64,000 bases of DNA from Solibacillus sp. FSL R7-0668 (GTDB lineage: Bacteria > Bacillota > Bacilli > Bacillales_A > Planococcaceae). How positions within the stretch are numbered: the stretch's first letter is position 1; every line of letters starts with the position of its first letter. Made by a program: the position numbers and the translations under genes. Of the stretch, positions 35,270 to 42,008 are shown in pieces. The DNA lies in the NCBI RefSeq assembly GCF_038006205.1, contig NZ_JBBOUU010000001.1, forward strand, positions 2,420,001 through 2,484,000, in the 5' to 3' direction. The notes under the pieces are model-generated. The model was not told the origin of the DNA. It did not search any database and saw only the letters and a program-made list of their open reading frames with translations.

Positions 35270-35578
35270 TTAATTCATTCTCCCTCTGACAAACTCAGAT
35301 AATTTCAAAGGATTTTTTATTTGATCATAAAATTCTTTCGCCAGCTCTAAATTCGGAAACGCTTCAACGATGGCACTATTTTCGATGGCTTCTCTGAATT
35401 TCGTGAAGTCTGTTATACCGTCAAAATCAATATGCGCGTATACAATGCACACGTCATAATTACTTTTATCGAGACTGATGTTAATGAGTGTGGTGCCATT
35501 AACATCCGAATCCAATGTAACAGCTTCAAATTCTACTTCATCACCAAGTACCCATTTTTCCGTTTCAATTTTAATCAT
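35270..35578 (-). CDS. Hypothetical phage accessory protein
   Basis: 102 residues from ATG 35578 (GGAGGTGGAAAT upstream). Acidic, with alternating beta strands (VEFEAVTLDSDVNGTTLINIS) and a C-terminal helix pair. No family recognised. Lies beside the CRISPR-repeat-like RNAs, in a stretch of small accessory genes between integrase and lysis module. Confidence 0.7.
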   Translation of the reverse strand: MIKIETEKWVLGDEVEFEAVTLDSDVNGTTLINISLDKSNYDVCIVYAHIDFDGITDFTKFREAIENSAIVEAFPNLELAKEFYDQIKNPLKLSEFVRGRMN

Positions 35579-35679
35579 ATTTCCACCTCCTGTTAACATT
35601 AAATTACAATAATTAACTTCACATGTAAATAGAATGTGCGAAACTGTCTATTTGGGCATGTATTCGACAATTCGACAAA

Positions 35680-35770
35680 ATAAAAAAGCCACCCAATGAT
35701 GAGTGACTTTTTCGTACATAATAAAAACGGTTTTTCAATCCACATCCCCACTGTTGAGAATGACATTAAC
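35680..35770 (-). ncRNA. Solitary type I-C-like CRISPR repeat transcript, unit B
   Basis: Predicted start at 35770. The repeat (35730-35764) reads GTC, stem ATTCTC, loop AACAGT, stem GGGGAT, then GTGGATTGAAAAAC: the type I-C plan of 5' GTC, hairpin and 3' GTGGATTGAAA, with two extra A. After 17 nt it ends in a terminator with a 12-bp stem (35683-35694 with 35701-35712) and T-run. About 90 nt in all. No array, no cas genes nearby. Similar layout to phage RNA anti-CRISPRs. Confidence 0.7.
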
Positions 35771-35776
35771 GATTAC

Positions 35777-35824
35777 ATTATACCAAATTACCATATTGCT
35801 GCCACTATTTTTGTGTGATATATT
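35777..35824. promoter_or_regulatory. Back-to-back promoters of the two repeat RNAs
   Basis: Plus: TTGCTG (35796-35801), 17 bp, TATATT (35819-35824), placing +1 at 35831, the first base of repeat A. Minus: GTGGCA (35800-35805), 17 bp, TATAAT (35777-35782), placing +1 at 35770. The two -35 boxes overlap by two bases. Confidence 0.7.
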
Positions 35825-35830
35825 AAAAGT

Positions 35831-35926
35831 GTCGCGAGAGCGTGGATTGAAACATATTATAGAGTATGCGTAATTGCATGACTACACAAAAAACCCACCA
35901 GGTATTAGCTTGGTGGGTTTTTGTTT
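35831..35926 (+). ncRNA. Solitary type I-C-like CRISPR repeat transcript, unit A
   Basis: The predicted first base starts a 23-nt repeat (35831-35853): GTC, mini-hairpin GCGAGAGC (GAGA tetraloop), then GTGGATTGAAAC, the canonical 3' part of a type I-C repeat. A 37-nt spacer-length segment follows (35854-35890), then a terminator stem AAACCCACCA/TGGTGGGTTT (35891-35900 with 35911-35920) and T-run. About 95 nt. It would look like a crRNA to host Cas proteins, so a decoy or RNA-guided regulator is likely. Confidence 0.72.
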
Positions 35927-36426
35927 TACTCATCTTGCTTCGCGAATTTGTTGCGCTGTACGCTCATGTAATAAGTGTACATATCCGATAAGGTAACGTT
36001 ATATGCAATGTCCACATCAATAGTTGCTATACGTTCACCGATTTCGTCGATGTAGTACATAACATCATTTAGTTTATGTGAATATTGCGGTTCCAATGCG
36101 ATTTTGTGAAGATATTCAAATACTTTAAAAGGCTCGCGTTTTAATTTTTGGTACAGGTTATAATTACCTTGTAAGCGCTGGCGATCATTGTCTAGTTTAA
36201 AAATCAGCATATCCACTAAAGCAATAGCCTCGGACAGATTACGCTCGACCATGTCGTAATACCAAGCTAGTTTTTCGGCTGTTTTAAGTTGGATTGCTTC
36301 AATTTTTGCTTCTCCTGACCAAATGCGTACAACTGTATTGTTAGGTATACCTGTTATTTTAGAGATGCGGTGAGCCACCGCACCCCACTCTATTAATTTT
36401 TGAATTTTTTCTGATGTAGTTAACAT
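35926..36426 (-). CDS. HTH-containing phage accessory protein
   Basis: 166 residues from ATG 36426 (TAGGAGGAAAATTA upstream). N-terminal helix-turn-helix (KLIEWGAVAHRISKITGIPNNTVVRIWSG cut to about residues 8-36) followed by a long helical region. Second gene of a two-gene operon with two palindromic operators at the promoter, so it may be the repressor of its own operon, as Aca proteins are for acr genes. That comparison is inference; it is longer than typical Aca proteins. Confidence 0.65.
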   Translation of the reverse strand: MLTTSEKIQKLIEWGAVAHRISKITGIPNNTVVRIWSGEAKIEAIQLKTAEKLAWYYDMVERNLSEAIALVDMLIFKLDNDRQRLQGNYNLYQKLKREPFKVFEYLHKIALEPQYSHKLNDVMYYIDEIGERIATIDVDIAYNVTLSDMYTYYMSVQRNKFAKQDE

Positions 36427-36437
36427 TAATTTTCCTC

Positions 36438-36959
36438 CTATTTGTTCGCTTGGCAATCGCCGTAGCAAAATTCACCACAGTGTTTGCAACGTAATGTTTC
36501 TTCTTTTTTCGCTGGCACCACAGTCTTTTCTAACGGACCAAAAACTTCTAGAGAAATTACTTCCGGCATTTCGATTTCAATTTTGCATTTTTTGCCCTTA
36601 AACTCGACTACACCCATACTTAACTTGTGTTCTTTGTACTTGCGATTTGTGTTCCAAGTACTGATTGATTCGCCGTTAAGTACTACTGATTCGATTTTTA
36701 AACCGTTTTCGATTGTTTCTACTAAATCGTCCATTGCGTTGCGAGTTTGTACTGCGCGAGACGTAGAATAAGTCATTTCAACTTGAGCGCCTTTTGATGT
36801 TGTCCATGATTTTACGATTGTATTTACCATTGCTTTGCTCTCCTCCCATGCGATTGAAAGAGATGAAGCTAAGTATTCGCGTACTTTACCGCCGAATTTT
36901 TTTACCCCTTGTTTAGCCAACGTCCAAGCACGTTTCATAATTTCCTTCATCATTTTCAA
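36438..36959 (-). CDS. Phage accessory protein with C-terminal zinc motif
   Basis: 173 residues. N-terminal amphipathic helices (1-45), a central mixed domain (70-150) and a C-terminal Cys cluster CKHCGEFCYGDC that may bind zinc. Start after AAGGGGCGATTGAAA. First gene of the operon with 35926-36426, 11 bases apart. No family recognised. Strong, operator-controlled promoter and location beside CRISPR-repeat RNAs make a counter-defence role worth testing. Confidence 0.65.
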   Translation of the reverse strand: MKMMKEIMKRAWTLAKQGVKKFGGKVREYLASSLSIAWEESKAMVNTIVKSWTTSKGAQVEMTYSTSRAVQTRNAMDDLVETIENGLKIESVVLNGESISTWNTNRKYKEHKLSMGVVEFKGKKCKIEIEMPEVISLEVFGPLEKTVVPAKKEETLRCKHCGEFCYGDCQANK

Positions 36960-36977
36960 TCGCCCCTTTTATTTTAT

Positions 36978-37033
36978 AACCGTTAGCGGTTACTTGATAA
37001 CTTTATTATATAACCGCCAACGGTTAATGTAAA
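36978..37033 (-). promoter_or_regulatory. Promoter with two AACCG-N4-CGGTT operators
   Basis: Minus strand: TTTACA (37028-37033), 17-bp spacer, TATAAT (37005-37010). One 14-bp palindrome (37012-37025) fills the spacer, the other (36978-36991) lies just after the start of transcription; centres are 34 bp apart. A repressor bound to both would block the polymerase. Confidence 0.75.
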
Positions 37034-37074
37034 GAGGTTTGATAAAATATTTTTAATTATTTTTATGTAAACGC

Positions 37075-37119
37075 AAAAAAGCCCGCCACTACTGCGATTA
37101 AACAGTAATGACGGGCTTT
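37075..37119 (-). terminator. Intrinsic terminator of the lysis module
   Basis: AAAGCCCGTCATTACTG pairs with CAGTAGTGGCGGGCTTT (minus strand), followed by six T in total. Confidence 0.88.
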
Positions 37120-37131
37120 AAATTTGAAACT

Positions 37132-37806
37132 TTATCTATTAACCATATTATGAATCATCACAATAACTTCCTCACGAGTAGCTGGGCGCTTTAAATACGT
37201 ACCATCCGATACGCCATTCGCTTTTGCCCATTCAACCGCTTCCTTTGCCCACGCTGCTGGTGCTGCATCTTTTTCGTAAGCTTCTTTTGCTATTGGTGTT
37301 TCCTCCTTATCACTTTTTAATTTATTCAAAGCATCTTGTATTCGTTGTTTAAATGAACCCCATCGTTTCTCATCTCGAATACGGTGAGGGCAATTTTTCT
37401 TGCTCCATTCATAATGCTGCTTTACGCGATCAATACCCCATCCATATTGATGAAGTAATTTAGCGATATATTGCACCGCATTTTCTTCCGCCGCTACGTA
37501 CCGACTTCCACCACTTTTACTGTAGCAAATTTCGATACCAATTGATTTGCGGTTGCCATCACCTTGTCCATCGCCACAATGCCAGGCATTACGGTCAAAT
37601 GGGATACACTGAATAGCCTCTTTGTCATCAATAGCCACATGATACGATACCTGGTTGTCATTGCGATTATGATATGCAGCCTCGTTAGCAGCAGAAGCAT
37701 CATTCGCCGTATTGTGGACCGTAATATATTGCGGTGTCATTGCGTATGGACATTTAATTTTGTGCTTGTTAGCAGGCAACAAAACTCGTTTGAATGTGTA
37801 ACTCAA
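37132..37806 (-). CDS. Endolysin, N-acetylmuramoyl-L-alanine amidase
   Basis: 224 residues. Amidase_2 domain (about 20-150) with the zinc ligands in ITVHNTA (His31 region), His in NAWHCGDG and the NCPHRI motif. The C-terminal part (about 175-224, AAPAAWAKEAVEWAKANGVSDG) is a single SLH-like cell-wall-binding unit. Cuts the bond between muramic acid and the stem peptide to release virions. Overlaps the holin gene by 4 bases. Confidence 0.93.
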   Translation of the reverse strand: MSYTFKRVLLPANKHKIKCPYAMTPQYITVHNTANDASAANEAAYHNRNDNQVSYHVAIDDKEAIQCIPFDRNAWHCGDGQGDGNRKSIGIEICYSKSGGSRYVAAEENAVQYIAKLLHQYGWGIDRVKQHYEWSKKNCPHRIRDEKRWGSFKQRIQDALNKLKSDKEETPIAKEAYEKDAAPAAWAKEAVEWAKANGVSDGTYLKRPATREEVIVMIHNMVNR

Positions 37807-38234
37807 TTTGCACCCTCCTCATTTAATCCTGTTTTATCCTTAATGATTTTTAATAGATTTTTAACAAATGGCGGCATTGGCGCACCCATTTTAACGCCAT
37901 TCTCTGTGATTGAAATAAACTCAATTGCAATGTATGCCCATGCAGCGCCGTCACCAATTGCACCGCCAAAAATATCAAACTCTGTATAGTGTAATGCTGC
38001 AAACTCAAGCGCATATACCATCCCGATTAAAACTAGTATATATAATTTACGTGCAAAGCCGTGCAGCCCAATACGGCTATTAAGCTCTCGATTGATGCCA
38101 GCTGCGACTAAGCCTGTGATGTAATCCACAAGCATAAATAAAATGAGGATAGACACCGCTACCCCCATTAGATCAAACATATACGATATAATTGCCCCTA
38201 TTACTCCACTGATTAATGCTAATTTACTTTCCAT
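37803..38234 (-). CDS. Phage holin
   Basis: 143 residues from ATG 38234 (GAGGTGAGGGCA upstream). Three to four hydrophobic helices with the family feature LVDYITGLVAAGINRELNSRIG, as in TcdE/Phage_holin_4 members. Forms membrane lesions that release the endolysin encoded downstream. Confidence 0.9.
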   Translation of the reverse strand: MESKLALISGVIGAIISYMFDLMGVAVSILILFMLVDYITGLVAAGINRELNSRIGLHGFARKLYILVLIGMVYALEFAALHYTEFDIFGGAIGDGAAWAYIAIEFISITENGVKMGAPMPPFVKNLLKIIKDKTGLNEEGAN

Positions 38235-38314
38235 TGCCCTCACCTCTACATAAAAAATAGCACTGCTCGGTACAGCGCGTTGCTGGTGTCTTGGTGTAAA
38301 AAATAACGCTAAGC

Positions 38315-38692
38315 CTATGCTTGCGTTTCTGTTTCCTCAATATAAGGTTCAGCGTATTGGAATAACCCGCGATTAAATAAAATCGAATCATTAAATAATA
38401 TCCAATCTTGTTTATTCAATGAATCTGTTAAATCGGTAATTACTTTGTCGGTATCATCTACCGCAGTATAAAGTAATTCGTTATTTAATTTAACCACTAC
38501 ATTATTATCCTCAACCTCGATTGACTTTGCTTTTGCAATAAAACCGATAGTGTGTTTTGTAAAACTTTTATTACCGATTTTTACAGCAAATATATTATTT
38601 TTACTCATTAATGCCTTTAATTCAGGTAAATTTACATCTGTTGTCCAAAATTTAATGCCGTCTACTAATGAGACTAAATATTTTTGTTCCAT
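38315..38692 (-). CDS. Hypothetical phage protein between tail and lysis genes
   Basis: 125 residues, acidic, likely alpha/beta (MEQKYLVSLVDGIKFWTT; C-terminus IEETETQA). Starts 15 bases after the tail endopeptidase gene with AAAGGGGC upstream. Proteins in this slot are often minor baseplate or lysis accessory proteins; no family recognised. Confidence 0.65.
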   Translation of the reverse strand: MEQKYLVSLVDGIKFWTTDVNLPELKALMSKNNIFAVKIGNKSFTKHTIGFIAKAKSIEVEDNNVVVKLNNELLYTAVDDTDKVITDLTDSLNKQDWILFNDSILFNRGLFQYAEPYIEETETQA

Positions 38693-38706
38693 TTTAAATT
38701 GCCCCT

Positions 38707-40611
38707 TTATGTTAATTTTACTTGTCCGATTGTTGTACCATTAACCTGTACATATAAAATACCACCCGATGTACTTATACCGATACCACTTGAATTAGCT
38801 CGAGCAACACCTTGAATACTATTTGCATATTGGAAGTTGACGTTACCGCCAATATTAACAGTCGACCCACTACCGCCTATAGTGGCGTTGGTATCTATTT
38901 TGACATTAGGAGCACTTAAAGTCATATTATACCCATCACTGACAAGACGTGCGATACCATCGAATATGACAGCTTTGGACCCACCTCCGTTAGGATTTAG
39001 ATATATATTATTACCAATCGTAATGTCTCGTTGAACATTGATATTGGTTACTCCAGATATATCACCATTTACAATGACAGCACCATTCAAGTTAATTTTA
39101 TCCGCTGAAATGGAAACGGCATATGGATCCTGGTTAATTAATGACGTAATTCGGCTACCTGTATAATCCGTGAAGGAGACGCGCTGCTGAATTTGGTTAG
39201 CCTGCTGCGTAATGCTGCTCTCTGCGCTCGATATGCGGGTACCCTGACTGCTAATAGTCATGTCATGGCTACTTACACGAGATTCAATTAATGATGCTGT
39301 TTGTGTAACGGACGACACGTCATTACGAATGTTTTGCATGTCCTTACCGATACTAGTCACACTTGCATTTACCTCACTACGGATTTGCTGGGCAGTTTGG
39401 CTAATGCTCGAATTGTATTCTGCCGTAATTTTGTTGTACTGTGCTGTGATGGACGTATTGATTGTCTCAACTTTTTGTGACATGTCTGTCCGTAATTCAC
39501 GAGCACTCAATGAAATAGCGGCGTTGTATTCCGTAGTAACGGTTGTGTACTGATCTAATATTTTTTCTTCAGTCTCATGAAATTTAAAAGTCATATTTTT
39601 GTTAATGACTTCTTTCGTTTCATCGATTTTGTCTTTTGCATTGTTCTCGGTATCTTTTATTTGGTCCTGAAGCATTTCATCAGACGTTTTAAAAACGTAA
39701 TTTCCTACAGTCGCGTCCGTTAAAATGAACTCCTCACCATTCCACTCATCTTTCATTTTTAAGATACGAGTTGTTATGGATAAATCATCTAAAGGTTCGT
39801 AAATCGTATGAATCGTTTCGCCCAGCTCGCAATCATTTCCGATTTGCGCAATGTCCAATTCGTACGATAAATCAATATCTTTAAATTCCCTCTCGGCACG
39901 CAAACGGGCTGTTTCATAATCCTCAATGCGTTCGTCATTAATGATGTCACCATAATAGGCACGTGCATAATTACTTGCTGTCGGACTTACAAATGTAGCA
40001 GTTTGACCATGGTCTTCTCCGTAATTAACAATAACGTGCGTCACTACGTCGATGGAATCGGATTTTTTGGTAACATTTTTTAGATTGTACGCATATCTAT
40101 ATTGCTTACCTTTGTCGCCACTCAAACGTTTTCGAAGTTGGATAATGCGACCAGGTAAAACTCTAAATTCCACCTTCAGTAATTCAGCAGCATCTTTTAA
40201 ACATTTCCACCGATTTTTACGACCAAACTCTTTCAATAGCACGCTATCCAATCCTGTTTCATCCAAATCGAGAATAAATCCAGAACCATCAATAATAGTG
40301 GTTAATAAAGCTCTAGGTGTATAGTTACCGCTCAATAGCTCATTGAAAGGAACTCCTTCTAAATCCAATAAGATGTGCTGCGCATTCAAATTTTTGTAGT
40401 GCGACATTTCGGACTCTGCTTTAATACGCCACTCGTGCCCGTCTCCTGTAACGATAATTTCCTCTTCATTTAAAAAAGGATAAGCTGGATTGTTTTCTCG
40501 ATTAATGACAATCATCGAAAGCTCGGGAATATCATTCACAGCAAACTCGCGCCGTGCTGATTTAATATGATTTACGGGATATTCCGTGCCACCACGTTTT
40601 ACGGTTATCAA
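38707..40611 (-). CDS. Tail-associated endopeptidase/minor structural protein (Tal-like)
   Basis: 634 residues. N-terminal part (about 1-310, MITVKRGGTEYPVNHIKSARREF) resembles the gp27-like prophage tail protein that caps the tail tip. It is followed by a long coiled coil with repeated Thr/Ser-rich segments (330-470) and a beta-helical C-terminus (480-634, repeated ..I..N..V..). Sits at the tail tip below the distal tail protein. No peptidase motif was pinned down, so the enzymatic label is by family. Confidence 0.8.
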   Translation of the reverse strand: MITVKRGGTEYPVNHIKSARREFAVNDIPELSMIVINRENNPAYPFLNEEEIIVTGDGHEWRIKAESEMSHYKNLNAQHILLDLEGVPFNELLSGNYTPRALLTTIIDGSGFILDLDETGLDSVLLKEFGRKNRWKCLKDAAELLKVEFRVLPGRIIQLRKRLSGDKGKQYRYAYNLKNVTKKSDSIDVVTHVIVNYGEDHGQTATFVSPTASNYARAYYGDIINDERIEDYETARLRAEREFKDIDLSYELDIAQIGNDCELGETIHTIYEPLDDLSITTRILKMKDEWNGEEFILTDATVGNYVFKTSDEMLQDQIKDTENNAKDKIDETKEVINKNMTFKFHETEEKILDQYTTVTTEYNAAISLSARELRTDMSQKVETINTSITAQYNKITAEYNSSISQTAQQIRSEVNASVTSIGKDMQNIRNDVSSVTQTASLIESRVSSHDMTISSQGTRISSAESSITQQANQIQQRVSFTDYTGSRITSLINQDPYAVSISADKINLNGAVIVNGDISGVTNINVQRDITIGNNIYLNPNGGGSKAVIFDGIARLVSDGYNMTLSAPNVKIDTNATIGGSGSTVNIGGNVNFQYANSIQGVARANSSGIGISTSGGILYVQVNGTTIGQVKLT

Positions 40612-40631
40612 TTTTTCACCCCCTTTTTAGT

Positions 40632-40665
40632 ACAATAAAAGCACCCCCAATTATGAGAGTGCTTT
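40632..40665 (-). terminator. Intrinsic terminator
   Basis: AAGCACTCTC pairs with GGGGGTGCTT (two G-U pairs and loop) before TTTATT on the minus strand; ends the tad2-like transcript. Confidence 0.7.
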
Positions 40666-40693
40666 AGTAAATATTTGGTGTTAAATTATTTTT

Positions 40694-40800
40694 AAGTTAC
40701 TACGCATTTTGGAACTCACTACAAAAATGTAGATAAATGGCTATAAATCAACATTTATAGAGGTTTTTACACATTAATATTTACTTATGTGTAGTAACTT
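40694..40800. repeat. Cloverleaf-like inverted-repeat element after tad2
   Basis: Outer arms AAGTTACTACGCAT (40694-40707) and ATGTGTAGTAACTT (40787-40800) match at 13 of 14 positions and enclose two perfect hairpins, CTACAAAAATGTAG (40719-40732) and CTATAAAT/ATTTATAG (40741-40760). The right arm abuts the stop codon of the Tad2-like gene. Could be a structured 3' UTR or the edge of a cassette. Confidence 0.6.
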
Positions 40801-41181
40801 TTAAACTAGCACCCAATCCTCTGCAAGCATATCTGTTTGAGATGCCAACCAACCAATTACGATTGATCCATCAGCTGCTTTCATGTCGATGTGTGAGTTA
40901 ATTTGAACGGTCTCTAGTGGTGAATCAGCAATTTGTAATGCAGCTTCATTACGTAAATTGCTCTTTGGAATATTGGTACCACGCACCAGGTAAATCCACA
41001 TACCTTTACCGTTCCATCCTTTACGTGCCACCTTTTCTCCTTCTTTCAGGAAACTAATCGCCATACCGAAATCGAATTCAGCTTGCTGCTCCTTCATTTC
41101 TTCCGTTGTTAATCCGACAACACCTGCATCAACCATTGCTTGCTCACATTTTTCGCATAATTCGTATTCTACTGTTTCCAT
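40801..41181 (-). CDS. DUF2829 protein, Tad2-like anti-Thoeris
   Basis: 126 residues from ATG 41181 (GGAGGTATGGAAA upstream). The C-terminal 90 residues carry DUF2829: FGMAISFLKEGEKVARKGWNGKGMW and MKAADGSIVIGWLASQTDM followed by LAEDW. DUF2829 is the Tad2 family; Tad2 binds cyclic ADP-ribose-type signals and blocks Thoeris defence. The N-terminal 30 residues are extra, with CEKC that may bind metal. Preceded by a ribbon-helix-helix regulator. Activity against Thoeris is inferred from the family. Confidence 0.85.
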   Translation of the reverse strand: METVEYELCEKCEQAMVDAGVVGLTTEEMKEQQAEFDFGMAISFLKEGEKVARKGWNGKGMWIYLVRGTNIPKSNLRNEAALQIADSPLETVQINSHIDMKAADGSIVIGWLASQTDMLAEDWVLV

Positions 41182-41223
41182 TTTCCATACCTCCAAAATT
41201 TTTGTATAGAAAAAAGCACCTTA

Positions 41224-41397
41224 TTATAGGCGCTTTTTCTGTTCTTTCAATTCATCTAATAGCTTTTGGTCTTCGATAAATTCTTTCATTTGTGCATTGA
41301 TCCACGTCGATAATTTAATTCCGTGACGAGAAGCATATTTACAAAACTGCTCGTACACTTCTGGCTCGATAGAAATATTTTGCCTTTTCATTGCTGC
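41224..41397 (-). CDS. Ribbon-helix-helix regulator
   Basis: 57 residues from TTG 41397, chosen because GGAAGGGAC lies upstream; the ATG at 41388 has no ribosome site and the one at 41469 lies inside a hairpin. MKRQNISIEPEVYEQFCKYASRHGIKLSTWINAQ shows the Arc/MetJ-type strand and two helices (cited here as about residues 4-37). Probably a dimeric DNA-binding protein controlling itself and the Tad2-like gene 43 bases downstream, playing the part Aca proteins play for acr genes. Confidence 0.75.
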   Translation of the reverse strand, partial: AAMKRQNISIEPEVYEQFCKYASRHGIKLSTWINAQMKEFIEDQKLLDELKEQKKRL

Positions 41398-41500
41398 CAA
41401 TGTAGTCAGTCCCTTCCAAAAGTTGCTAACTACATTGTCGAATAATGATAAATATTTATCAATACACATTCGTGTGTATTACTACACATTTTGTAACGAT
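41398..41500. promoter_or_regulatory. Control region of the RHH/Tad2-like cassette
   Basis: CAATGTAGT (41398-41406) is inverted as ACTACATTG (41429-41437); a related ACTACACATTTTG occurs at 41481-41493, and ACTACGCATTTTG at 40699-40711 beyond the cassette. A perfect hairpin AATACACA-TTCG-TGTGTATT spans 41461-41480. These repeats are likely binding sites of the RHH protein. Confidence 0.55.
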
Positions 41501-41503
41501 TGT

Positions 41504-41659
41504 TTATTTGTTTTTACGGCTATCAGGAATTAAATCACCGTATCCCTCAAGCTCTAAAATTACGTCCGTAGCATATTGGTATCGTTTGTATACGCTCACC
41601 TTGAAAATAGAGTTGTAGTCACGTCCATCGATAATTGATTGTGCAAAATATGCTGCCAT
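41504..41659 (-). CDS. XkdX-like small phage protein
   Basis: 51 residues, ATG after AGGAGATGATTTAAT. MAAYFAQSIIDGRDYNSIFKV and a C-terminal charged tail resemble XkdX family proteins found beside tail-fibre genes. Follows the XkdW-like gene by 13 bases. Exact role unknown. Confidence 0.6.
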   Translation of the reverse strand: MAAYFAQSIIDGRDYNSIFKVSVYKRYQYATDVILELEGYGDLIPDSRKNK

Positions 41660-41672
41660 ATTAAATCATCTC

Positions 41673-42002
41673 CTAATCTGTAGTTGGTAATAATGATGGG
41701 ATTACTTCGAAAAGTAATTCATCTATAATTGCTTGCTGTGAAGTTAATTGTTGCTTCAATAATTCTAATTCACTTGGTTGTATTATCGGATTATTAGCGT
41801 TAAAATCATCGATTTCCTCTTGCGTTAATCCTTCAATCCACTCACCGTTAACTAATACTTTTTTGTAAGCATTGAAGTTGTAATATTGTTGGTGCAACTC
41901 TTCACTAATCTCAATTGCATCAGTCGGTATCTTGTTTATATCATCGTTATAAAACCCGTTGACAGTGTTATCGTTATTTAAAACCACGTATTTTTTAACC
42001 AT
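41673..42002 (-). CDS. XkdW-like tail accessory protein
   Basis: 109 residues: beta-rich N-terminus (MVKKYVVLNNDNTVNGFYND), a middle WIEGLTQEEIDDFNANNP and a helical C-terminus. This arrangement is common for small proteins encoded after tail fibres (XkdW or chaperone-like). Starts 6 bases after the fibre gene stop. Confidence 0.6.
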   Translation of the reverse strand: MVKKYVVLNNDNTVNGFYNDDINKIPTDAIEISEELHQQYYNFNAYKKVLVNGEWIEGLTQEEIDDFNANNPIIQPSELELLKQQLTSQQAIIDELLFEVIPSLLPTTD

Positions 42003-42008
42003 AATTAC

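Noticed and set aside
35831-35926. A true CRISPR array
   Set aside because: Only one repeat on each strand, in opposite orientation, no second repeat copy after the spacer-length segment, and no cas genes in the window.
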